Notes under the pieces: model-generated | Seen by the model: the letters and a program-made list of their open reading frames with translations, nothing else | Told to the model about the DNA's origin: nothing | Database searches by the model: none | Shown here: in pieces, positions 1 to 5,811 of the stretch | Layout: the number at the start of each line of letters is the position of its first letter | Numbering within the stretch: position 1 is the stretch's first letter | Made by a program: the position numbers and the translations under genes | Source: Nonlabens sp. | Lineage (GTDB): Bacteria; Bacteroidota; Bacteroidia; Flavobacteriales; Flavobacteriaceae | Direction of reading: 5' to 3' | NCBI GenBank assembly: GCA_030731685.1 | Contig: JANQTO010000056.1 | Location: 1-5,828, forward strand | DNA length: 5,828 bases

Positions 1-208
1 TTATACAAGGTTAGGCGACAGACTTAAAGAAATGATTTTAGGAGTATCGCCAGACTATAAATATGCATCATCTTTGAGCAGCACTATTTTAGAAGGTGGT
101 TTGCATCAACATTTTTTAAAAGAGCATTTCACCATGCTTACAGATTGTAGTGATACTGTCACCCCTACAGATTATTTCATACATATGGCTACTAAACTAC
201 TTTCATAA
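1..208 (+). CDS. C-terminal end of a probable TetR/AcrR-family transcriptional regulator (partial, 5' end outside window)
   Basis: An open frame enters from the left edge (first full codon at base 2) and stops with TAA at 206-208, giving the last 68 residues of a protein. It is rich in helix-forming residues and contains YASSLSSTILEGGLHQHF followed by a HFTMLT segment and a YFIHMATKLLS end. This resembles the C-terminal ligand-binding/dimerisation domain of TetR-like regulators that sit ahead of ABC/HlyD/TolC operons in Bacteroidota. The DNA-binding helix-turn-helix would lie upstream and is not visible, so the family call rests on the tail and the context. Only three bases separate its stop from the ABC transporter ATG, so it is almost certainly the first or an early gene of the same operon. 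If it is a TetR repressor, it would control its own transcription together with the exporter. An unrelated helical protein is the alternative. Confidence 0.55.
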   Translation, partial: YTRLGDRLKEMILGVSPDYKYASSLSSTILEGGLHQHFLKEHFTMLTDCSDTVTPTDYFIHMATKLLS

Positions 209-211
209 TAC

Positions 212-1876
212 ATGGATACATATAAAAAATTAACCTCGTGGCAGCGATTGGTTCGCATGCTTCGACTGGATAAGAGAGACGTAAGGCAAATCTTTTACTA
301 CGCGATATTTTCGGGTCTAGTAGGGCTGTCGTTGCCTTTAGGAATTCAGGCTATTATCAACCTCATACAAGGTGCTCAAATTTCTACATCATGGATTGTT
401 CTTGTATCTATAGTTACGCTAGGAGTTGCTTTCGGTGGTGTATTGCAGCTTATGCAAATAAGGCTTACAGAGAATATACAGCAAAAAATATTTACCCGTT
501 CCTCATTTGAATTTGCATACAGATTTCCGAAGATGAAATTAAGCGACATGCGTGGAACCTACCCGCCTGAACTTGCAAATAGATTTTTTGACACACTTAA
601 TGTTCAAAAAAACCTATCGAAACTTCTGGTAGATTATCCTACTGCCGTCTTACAGATTGTTTTTGGATTGATGTTGCTTTCATTCTATCATCCATTTTTT
701 ATAGTCTACAGTTTTTTGATGGTGTTGCTCGTCTATCTCCTGTTTAAATTTACAGGTAAGCGTGGTCTTGATAGCAGTATCAAAGAATCTAAAAGTAAAT
801 ATCGCGTCGCTCACTGGCTACAAGAAATCGCTCGCTCCTTGGTGAGTTTTAAACTTTCAGGTTTTACTACACATGCCCTTAATAAAAATGATGAGCTTAC
901 TAAAGAGTACCTTAAATATCGCGAAAGCCATTTTGACGTAATAATTCTTCAGGGAATTCAACTTATTGTCTTTAAAGTACTTGTAACCGCAGGATTACTT
1001 GTGATAGGTGGTTTGCTGGTGCTGAGTCAACAAATGAATATCGGACAGTTTGTGGCTGCAGAGCTTATTATACTTATTATCATAGGTGCTGTGGAGAAAC
1101 TCATCTCTGGTCTGGAATCTGTTTACGATATGCTCACCTCCGTAGAAAAATTAGGTGAAGTAGTTGATAAAGAGTTGGAAAACCAGAGTGGTGCTCGTCC
1201 TTTTGAAGAGAACACCACCTTTACGGTTTCTTTAGAAAATGTAGACTTCTCCGTTCCAGACAAGGCTAAACCCATTCTCAAGAATATCAATCTTGTAGTT
1301 AACCCAGGTGCTCGCATCTTGCTTACAGGAGCAAATGGTAGCGGTAAAACGACGCTGCTTAAAATGTTAACGGCTATGATTGAGCCATCTAAGGGTCACA
1401 TGCATATAAACAATACAGACGTTAAGGCGATAGACCTGCCGTTTTATAGGTCACATCTAGGTCATTGCTTTTCTGAAGAAACACCTTTTGAAGGGACGCT
1501 ACGCAACAATCTCACTTTTGGCGATACAACTGTGACCGATGCTCGTATTTACGAAGTCTTTGAATTACTGGGCCTCACGTCATTTGCTCGTAAACAACAG
1601 CAAGGATTGGAAACCGTTCTATATCCAGAAGGCAAGCAGCTTAACGATACGGTAATACGCAAAATTATACTTGCACGCAGTATTTTAAAGCAGCCTAAAC
1701 TTCTTGTTTTAAAAGATCCTTTAGACCAGTTTTTTCCAGACGAGACCACCCGTATTATGGAATACTTAAAAGACCCCGCAAGACCATGGGCACTGGTAGT
1801 AGCCAGTCAAAATTTACATTGGAGAACAGGAATGGACCAAGTTTATACCGTTGTGGACGGCACTTTAAATACATAA
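212..1876 (+). CDS. Type I secretion-like ABC transporter, fused membrane and nucleotide-binding domains, with a degenerate ATPase domain
   Basis: This 554-residue half-transporter should sit in the inner membrane and pass a substrate to the HlyD and TolC-like partners encoded next. About six hydrophobic segments occur near residues 26-50, 59-82, 142-160, 161-180, 243-272 and 279-300. They are followed by a nucleotide-binding domain from about 337. There is no N-terminal C39 peptidase domain. Walker A is perfect (GANGSGKT, 373-380). The other motifs are lost: the A-loop aromatic is V348, the Q-loop position is S421, the LSGGQ signature reads LNDTV (477-481), Walker B reads LLVLKD with Lys501 for Asp and Asp502 for the catalytic Glu, and the H-loop position is S532. 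The flanking IILARSILKQPKLLVL stays collinear with the family, so no frameshift explains the changes. The domain may bind ATP but should hydrolyse it poorly or not at all, unless it pairs with an active subunit. ATG at 212 is chosen because it lies three bases after the upstream stop and the N-terminus reads naturally into the first membrane segment. Confidence 0.9.
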   Translation: MDTYKKLTSWQRLVRMLRLDKRDVRQIFYYAIFSGLVGLSLPLGIQAIINLIQGAQISTSWIVLVSIVTLGVAFGGVLQLMQIRLTENIQQKIFTRSSFEFAYRFPKMKLSDMRGTYPPELANRFFDTLNVQKNLSKLLVDYPTAVLQIVFGLMLLSFYHPFFIVYSFLMVLLVYLLFKFTGKRGLDSSIKESKSKYRVAHWLQEIARSLVSFKLSGFTTHALNKNDELTKEYLKYRESHFDVIILQGIQLIVFKVLVTAGLLVIGGLLVLSQQMNIGQFVAAELIILIIIGAVEKLISGLESVYDMLTSVEKLGEVVDKELENQSGARPFEENTTFTVSLENVDFSVPDKAKPILKNINLVVNPGARILLTGANGSGKTTLLKMLTAMIEPSKGHMHINNTDVKAIDLPFYRSHLGHCFSEETPFEGTLRNNLTFGDTTVTDARIYEVFELLGLTSFARKQQQGLETVLYPEGKQLNDTVIRKIILARSILKQPKLLVLKDPLDQFFPDETTRIMEYLKDPARPWALVVASQNLHWRTGMDQVYTVVDGTLNT

Positions 1877-1879
1877 GCC

Positions 1880-3229
1880 ATGCTTAATATATCAAATAAT
1901 CAAGCTGTTGAGAATCTAGATTTGAGTACCTATGATTCAGGCAAGAAAGTAATGCACCGCAGGCATTTTAAGTACTTCAATATCTTTTTGACAGGCTTCT
2001 CAATCCTGCTGCTTATTTTGCTTTTTTTGCCGTGGACGCAAAATATCACGGGAAGAGGTAATGTAACAACATTAACACCAGACCAGCGACCGCAAACCTT
2101 GCAATCTCCTATTCCTGGTAAGTTAGAGGAGTGGTTTGTAAGAGAAGGCGATTATGTTAAAAAAGGCGATACAATCTTGCGCATAAGTGAGATTAAAAAT
2201 GAATATTTTGACCCTGATTTAATAGAACGTACCGAGTTACAAATAGATGCAAAATCCTCAGCAGTAAATGCATACTCATTTAAAGTAGGTGCGTTAGATA
2301 ATCAAATTGCCGCTCTTGATAACGAGCGAGCAATCAAGTCACGACAGGCACAAAACAAACTCTTGCAATCAAAACAAAAGGTTGTAAGTGATAGTATAGA
2401 CCTTAAAGCGGCACGTACAAATCTTATTATTGCACAAACTAAAAATAATCTTTCGCAAGAGCTCTATGAAGCAGGTATAGACCCACTAGCTAAACTGGAG
2501 GATACACGTTTAAAGTTGCAGGAAGCAGAGCAAAAGGAAGTTAGTAGCGAACAAAAATTATTGCAAAGTCGCAACGACGTTCTTAATGCACAATTAGAAT
2601 TAGGACGTATCGTTCAAGAGTATGCAGACAAGGTTGCAAAAGCACGCAGCGACCAGTTTAGTGCACAATCCAGTCAGTTTGATACAGAGGCGCAGGTCTC
2701 TAAATTACAAACAGACAGGACAAACTATGAAATACGTAGAGGGCTTTACTTTATAACCGCACCACAAGACGGGTACATCAACAAAGCCATTATAGGCGGT
2801 CTAGGAGAGACCTTTAAAGAAGGTGAGCCGCTAGTAAATATCATGCCTGCAAATTATGATCTCGCTGTAGAAACTTTTGTAGAGCCTCTAGATTTACCGC
2901 TCATACACCTGGGCGAGGAAGTGCGCGTGCAGTTTGACGGCTGGCCGGCAATTGTATTCTCAGGCTGGCCTAACGTTTCCTATGGAACTTATGGAGCTAA
3001 GGTAATAGCCGTAGAACGATTCATTAGTCCTAATGGTAAGTATCGCATACTGCTAGCTCCAGACGAAAATGACCATGAATGGCCAGATGCGTTGCGTCCA
3101 GGCTCGGGCACATACACCATTGCACTGTTAGAAGATGTACCTATTTGGTACGAATTGTGGCGCCGTCTTAACGGTTTCCCGCCTAACTATTATCAACCAG
3201 AAAGTAAGGATGATGGCGCTAAAAAATAA
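1880..3229 (+). CDS. HlyD-family membrane fusion (periplasmic adaptor) protein
   Basis: This 449-residue adaptor would link the inner membrane ABC protein to the outer membrane channel. In order it shows a short cytoplasmic N-terminus, one membrane anchor at about 34-52 (FNIFLTGFSILLLILLFLPW), and the first half of a lipoyl domain at about 76-103 (SPIPGKLEEWFVREGDYVKKGD). A long Gln/Lys/Glu-rich coiled-coil hairpin runs from about 115 to 285, and the second lipoyl half is at about 291-322 (ITAPQDGYINKAIIGGLGE). A beta-barrel region from about 328 to 395 includes VRVQFDGWPAIVF, the usual HlyD barrel wording. An aromatic-rich C-terminal stretch (IWYELWRRLNGFPPNYY, 422-438) follows and should be periplasmic. 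The ATG lies three bases after the ABC stop, and the 3' end overlaps the next gene, so the genes are co-transcribed and probably translationally coupled. The domain plan is intact with no sign of truncation. The substrate is unknown. Confidence 0.92.
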   Translation: MLNISNNQAVENLDLSTYDSGKKVMHRRHFKYFNIFLTGFSILLLILLFLPWTQNITGRGNVTTLTPDQRPQTLQSPIPGKLEEWFVREGDYVKKGDTILRISEIKNEYFDPDLIERTELQIDAKSSAVNAYSFKVGALDNQIAALDNERAIKSRQAQNKLLQSKQKVVSDSIDLKAARTNLIIAQTKNNLSQELYEAGIDPLAKLEDTRLKLQEAEQKEVSSEQKLLQSRNDVLNAQLELGRIVQEYADKVAKARSDQFSAQSSQFDTEAQVSKLQTDRTNYEIRRGLYFITAPQDGYINKAIIGGLGETFKEGEPLVNIMPANYDLAVETFVEPLDLPLIHLGEEVRVQFDGWPAIVFSGWPNVSYGTYGAKVIAVERFISPNGKYRILLAPDENDHEWPDALRPGSGTYTIALLEDVPIWYELWRRLNGFPPNYYQPESKDDGAKK

Positions 3230-4679
3230 CCTTTTAGTACTACTTTTTGCACTTGGTCCATTCTTGGGTTACGGGCAGGTGGAGCAACCGCTTTCGCGAA
3301 AGCAAACACAGCAAAACCCTGTTGTTCAAGAGCAAGCTGTAGATACGGTTTTCATGACTTTTAGAGAGTTTCTGGGATATGTAAAGCAACACCATCCAAT
3401 AGCAAAGCAGGGTAATTTACTTCTGGACGAAGGACAGGCAAACCTGTTGCGCGCACGCGGTGGTTTTGACCCTAAAATTGAGGCAGACTATGCCCGTAAA
3501 GACTTTAAGGGAACAGAATATTATGACGAGCTCAATGCTGTTTTTAAGATACCTACGTATTATGGGGTTGAATTTAAGGCTGCCGTAGAACGTAACGAGG
3601 GCAGTTTTTTGAATCCGCGAGATAATGTACCACAAGACGGTCTTTATAGTGCTGGGATAAGCGTGAATCTTGCACAAGGCTTGCTTATAAACGAGCGCAT
3701 GGCCACATTACAGCAGGCTAAACTTTTTAAACAGCAGTCGCTGGCAGAGCGTGACCTTGTAGTGAACCAAATTCTTTACGACGCATCTGTCGCCTATTTT
3801 GAATGGTGGCGAGCCGCACGTGAAGCTCGTATTTATAATACCTTTAATCAAAATGCAAAAAGACGTTTAGACGCCGTAGTGCGTAGTTATCAAGCAGGTG
3901 CCCTAGCCGTGATAGATACTGTAGAGGCAAGTATCGCAGCAGATTCTAGAGCTCTTTCTTATGAACAGGCGCTTTTACAAATGCGCAATAGCAGGCTGGA
4001 ACTTTCTAATTTTATTTGGCTTAATGACATTCCAGTTGAGTTAAGAGAAAGTACCTATCCTGAAAATGAACTGGTAGGTGAGGTAGATGCCACGCTTGAA
4101 ATTATGGGTATGAGCCTAGACGGTTTTACCGTAGAAAATCACCCTAAGCTTGTTTCAATGAACCTTAAGATAGACCAGCTAGAGGTAGAGCGCAGGCTCA
4201 AGGCAAACAAACTGCTCCCCAAACTCACCGTAGATTATAATTTCATCACGCCCGAGTGGAACGAGTTTAACGCCATCACAAATTCCAACTATAAAGCAGG
4301 ACTAAGCTTTTCAGTACCTATATTTTTACGCAAGGAACGTGGCGATTTACAGTTGGCAAAATTCAAATTACAAAATGCCCGTTACGACATTATCAGTCAG
4401 GAGTTACGTATTCAAACAAAGGTAAACGCGGTATTTAATGACCTAGAATCCTACGAGCGCCAGCAGCAATTTATAGATAATATTGTCACGTCGTCTAGTA
4501 CGATGCTCATTGCTGAGGAACGAAAATTTTCTTTGGGAGACAGCTCGCTGTTTCTTGTAAATTCTCGAGAAGCAAAACTTATTGAGAGTAACCTAAAGCA
4601 ACTCGAGATACGACTAAAATGGCTCAATGCAAAAGCTAAGCTGTTTAACAGTCTTGCAGTTATGCCAGAGAATCTTTAA
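3210..4679 (+). CDS. TolC-like outer membrane efflux/secretion channel protein
   Basis: This 489-residue outer membrane factor should form the exit duct of the tripartite exporter. The frame is open from 3135, but the start is placed at the ATG-ATG pair at 3210/3213. Only there does a signal peptide follow directly (a Lys-containing start, then LLVLLFALGPFLGYGQ, cleavage likely after about residue 22), and AAGTAAGG lies immediately upstream. The mature protein has the two-fold repeat of the family. The first repeat opens near FREFLGYVKQHHPIAKQG (51-68) and the second near FTVENHPKLVSMNLK (306-320). Long helices lie around 160-270 and 375-480, the second carrying GDSSLFLVNSREAKL (443-457), a typical outer-membrane-efflux motif. 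The start overlaps the HlyD gene by 20 bases in another frame. The GCTTTCGCGAAAGC palindrome is read in frame just after the signal peptide, contributing LSRK at 28-31. Starting at 3213 instead would remove one Met. Confidence 0.92.
   Translation: MMALKNNLLVLLFALGPFLGYGQVEQPLSRKQTQQNPVVQEQAVDTVFMTFREFLGYVKQHHPIAKQGNLLLDEGQANLLRARGGFDPKIEADYARKDFKGTEYYDELNAVFKIPTYYGVEFKAAVERNEGSFLNPRDNVPQDGLYSAGISVNLAQGLLINERMATLQQAKLFKQQSLAERDLVVNQILYDASVAYFEWWRAAREARIYNTFNQNAKRRLDAVVRSYQAGALAVIDTVEASIAADSRALSYEQALLQMRNSRLELSNFIWLNDIPVELRESTYPENELVGEVDATLEIMGMSLDGFTVENHPKLVSMNLKIDQLEVERRLKANKLLPKLTVDYNFITPEWNEFNAITNSNYKAGLSFSVPIFLRKERGDLQLAKFKLQNARYDIISQELRIQTKVNAVFNDLESYERQQQFIDNIVTSSSTMLIAEERKFSLGDSSLFLVNSREAKLIESNLKQLEIRLKWLNAKAKLFNSLAVMPENL
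3290..3303. repeat. 14-bp perfect palindrome GCTTTCGCGAAAGC inside the TolC-like gene
   Basis: This is a perfect self-complementary 14-mer. The next outward pair (C3289/A3304) does not match. It lies in the coding sequence, directly after the signal peptide region, and is translated as P-LSRK-Q. A longer copy of the same core occurs at 4706-4721. I recall this core as a highly iterated palindrome in some marine Flavobacteriaceae, where it also enters coding sequences as LSRK-like or related peptides. The genome-wide abundance is from memory and cannot be shown from this window. Confidence 0.75.
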
Positions 4680-4705
4680 TTGAATAGTATATTGTTTTTG
4701 AAATT

Positions 4706-4721
4706 CGCTTTCGCGAAAGCG
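4706..4721. repeat. 16-bp perfect palindrome CGCTTTCGCGAAAGCG in the tolC-rluF intergenic gap
   Basis: This perfect 16-bp palindrome contains the 14-bp core seen at 3290-3303. It lies 26 bases after the TolC-like stop codon and 18 bases before the stem of the bidirectional terminator. As RNA it could form a short hairpin, but there is no T-run after it, so it is not itself a terminator. Its placement in an AT-rich gap makes the GC-rich core stand out. The function is unknown. Candidates are a genome-wide repeated protein-binding, DNA-uptake or structural motif, or a selfish short palindrome. Confidence 0.75.
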
Positions 4722-4739
4722 TAACAATTTATCGAATCA

Positions 4740-4769
4740 AAAAAAGCCTCAGGAAACCGAGGCTTTTTT
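4740..4769. terminator. Bidirectional intrinsic terminator between convergent genes
   Basis: The arms AAAAAAGCCTC (4740-4750) and GAGGCTTTTTT (4759-4769) are perfectly complementary. The GC-rich part is GCCTC/GAGGC, and the 8-base loop AGGAAACC can add a GG/CC pair. An A-run precedes the GC stem and a T-run follows it, so the element works in both directions. It ends the exporter operon about 60 bases after the TolC-like stop. On the other strand it ends rluF, with the stem starting 18 bases after the rluF stop and a seven-T tract. Confidence 0.9.
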
Positions 4770-4787
4770 AGTAAATGAAAAAGGATA

Positions 4788-5558
4788 TTAATCCATCTCG
4801 TCGTCTAGCATATCTTCTTGTGTTGTGCTGTCAAACTGCTTTGTACTTGTCGCTGTTAATCTGTTGAGTTCTTCAAGTTCTTCAGCTGTGAGTTCGCGAT
4901 AGGCACCTACAGGCATGTCAAGTATGATGTTCATAATGCGCACACGTTTAAGTTTTGTCACACGATATTCTAAATACTCGCACATACGGCGTATTTGTCT
5001 ATTGAGCCCTTGCGTGAGCACAATGCGGAAGGTCTTGCGGCCTATTTGCTCTACCTCACAATCCTTTGTCACGGTGTCGAGAATGGGAATGCCAGTTGCC
5101 ATTTGGTGTAAGAACCGTTCCGAGATGGTGTGGTCCACGGTAACTATGTATTCTTTTTCGTGGTTGTTTCGGGCGCGTAGTATTTTGTTAACGATATCAC
5201 CGTCGTTTGTAAGCAGTATAAGGCCTTCGCTGGGTTTGTCCAGACGACCTATAGGAAAAATGCGTGTCGGGTAATTGATGTACTCGATTATGTTGTCCTT
5301 TTCTACACGTGTATCTGTGGTGCAAACGATTCCTACTGGTTTGTTGAATGCAAGATACACAGGGCGCTCCTTTGTTTTGGTAATAGGCTCACCGTCTACA
5401 GCAACAGCATCATCTGGCAGCACTTTGGTTCCCATTTCTGGAACTACGCCATTAATGGTTACACGGCGTTGCTCTATGAGCTTGTCTGCCGCACGTCGTG
5501 AGCAAAAGCCCTGCTCACTTAGGTATTTGTTAATACGTATTCCTGTAGTTTCTGACAT
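4788..5558 (-). CDS. rluF: 23S rRNA pseudouridine synthase RluF (RsuA/RluB/E/F family)
   Basis: This 256-residue enzyme should convert a uridine of 23S rRNA to pseudouridine. The E. coli relative RluF acts at U2604 and also on tRNA-Tyr. An S4 RNA-binding domain covers about residues 6-55 (IRINKYLSEQGFCSRRAADKL). The catalytic domain opens with FNKPVGIVCTTD (71-82) and holds the active-site motif IGRLDKPSEGLILLTNDG (103-120), with Asp107 as the expected nucleophile. HEKEYIVTVD (133-142), GIPILDTVTK (156-165) and GLNRQIRRMCEYLEYRVTKL (184-203) follow, all close to RluF wording. The E. coli protein is longer and has a basic tail; this one ends in a short acidic tail (DSTTQEDMLDDEMD). The ATG at 5558 places the S4 domain correctly and no other early Met exists. 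The gene stands alone, convergent with the exporter operon and sharing its terminator. It is a housekeeping gene with no evident link to export. Confidence 0.95.
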   Translation of the reverse strand: MSETTGIRINKYLSEQGFCSRRAADKLIEQRRVTINGVVPEMGTKVLPDDAVAVDGEPITKTKERPVYLAFNKPVGIVCTTDTRVEKDNIIEYINYPTRIFPIGRLDKPSEGLILLTNDGDIVNKILRARNNHEKEYIVTVDHTISERFLHQMATGIPILDTVTKDCEVEQIGRKTFRIVLTQGLNRQIRRMCEYLEYRVTKLKRVRIMNIILDMPVGAYRELTAEELEELNRLTATSTKQFDSTTQEDMLDDEMD

Positions 5559-5562
5559 GCTG

Positions 5563-5570
5563 CAAAAATA
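5563..5570 (-). promoter_or_regulatory. Candidate Bacteroidota -7 promoter box (TATTTTTG) for rluF
   Basis: On the - strand these bases read TATTTTTG, an exact match to the TAnnTTTG -7 element of Bacteroidota promoters. It ends only four bases before the rluF ATG, so transcription would begin at or very near the start codon and give a leaderless or nearly leaderless message. I see no good TTG/TTTG element at the expected -33 distance. The match is short and in AT-rich DNA, so this is tentative. Confidence 0.4.
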
Positions 5571-5594
5571 AGGAATAAGCGATCTAATTGATTT

Positions 5595-5644
5595 GAACTT
5601 GACTTGAAACTGAACTTGAATTTGTGATTCAGCTGGAAACTGAA
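5595..5644. repeat. Short degenerate direct repeats in the region upstream of rluF
   Basis: Within 50 bases, GAACTTGA occurs at 5595-5602 and 5612-5619, and GAAACTGAA occurs at 5606-5614 and 5636-5644. The units interlock and share a CTTGAA/CTGAA theme. They lie upstream of rluF, which reads away to the left, in a stretch without a gene. They could be simple-sequence drift or clustered binding sites. The sequence does not decide between these. Confidence 0.4.
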
Positions 5645-5659
5645 TGGGCTTGCAAACCG

Positions 5660-5676
5660 AGGTTAAATTTTAACCT
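5660..5676. other. 17-bp perfect dyad AGGTTAAATTTTAACCT, possible operator
   Basis: Eight-base arms AGGTTAAA (5660-5667) and TTTAACCT (5669-5676) flank a single central T. The spacer is too short for an ordinary RNA hairpin, so a symmetric site for a dimeric DNA-binding protein is the more natural reading. It lies about 100 bases upstream of the rluF start. The surrounding 5559-5776 holds no open reading frame or RNA gene that I can support. Most of the dyad is A and T, so chance symmetry is possible. Confidence 0.4.
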
Positions 5677-5776
5677 TAACGTAAAACCCTGCTTACGGCA
5701 AGTAGTCTTAAAGTTAAAAAACCACCCATGGTATTTTCTGCAAATTATTTGAGTAAGCTAGATTCTTTGTAATAAA

Positions 5777-5811
5777 AAAACCTCAGAGTTTTGTTAAACA
5801 TCTGAGGTTTT
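5777..5811 (-). terminator. Intrinsic terminator, mainly - strand, for a gene ending near or beyond the right edge
   Basis: The arms AAAACCTCAGA (5777-5787) and TCTGAGGTTTT (5801-5811) are perfectly complementary over 11 bp. The 13-base loop can extend the stem with GTTT/AAAC and one bulged A. On the - strand the stem is followed by seven Ts (5780-5774), a proper terminator tail. On the + strand only four Ts follow and then CTG. No gene lies immediately upstream on the + strand, so the element most likely ends a - strand gene coming from the right. A TTA at 5818-5820 could be its stop codon, but too little is present to call a coding sequence. Confidence 0.75.

Noticed and set aside
69..76. 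CATCTTTG, a seven-of-eight match to the TAnnTTTG box, inside the probable regulator gene
   Set aside because: It lacks the conserved first T, has no TTG element at a suitable distance and lies within coding sequence, so an internal operon promoter is not supported.
912..926. Partial copy of the palindrome (TCGCGAAAGC) inside the ABC gene
   Set aside because: Only the right arm matches; the left arm is AATA rather than GCTT, and it encodes residues in a region that reads naturally for the family.
1123..1317. 64-codon open frame on the - strand inside the ABC transporter gene
   Set aside because: It lies wholly within a well-supported gene on the other strand and its translation resembles no protein family.
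3135..3209. Upstream extension of the TolC-like gene to the ATG at 3135
   Set aside because: It would place 25 unrelated residues before a clear signal peptide and deepen the overlap with the HlyD gene.
4915..5571. Two + strand open frames (119 and 98 codons) opposite rluF
   Set aside because: They are antisense to a gene matching RluF motif by motif; their translations are low-complexity Ser/Arg/Met-rich text without domains.
5559..5776. Search for a small gene, tRNA or other RNA in the right-hand gap
   Set aside because: No frame of useful length with a plausible start, no cloverleaf and no riboswitch-like structure could be recognised; only the repeats and dyad are reported.
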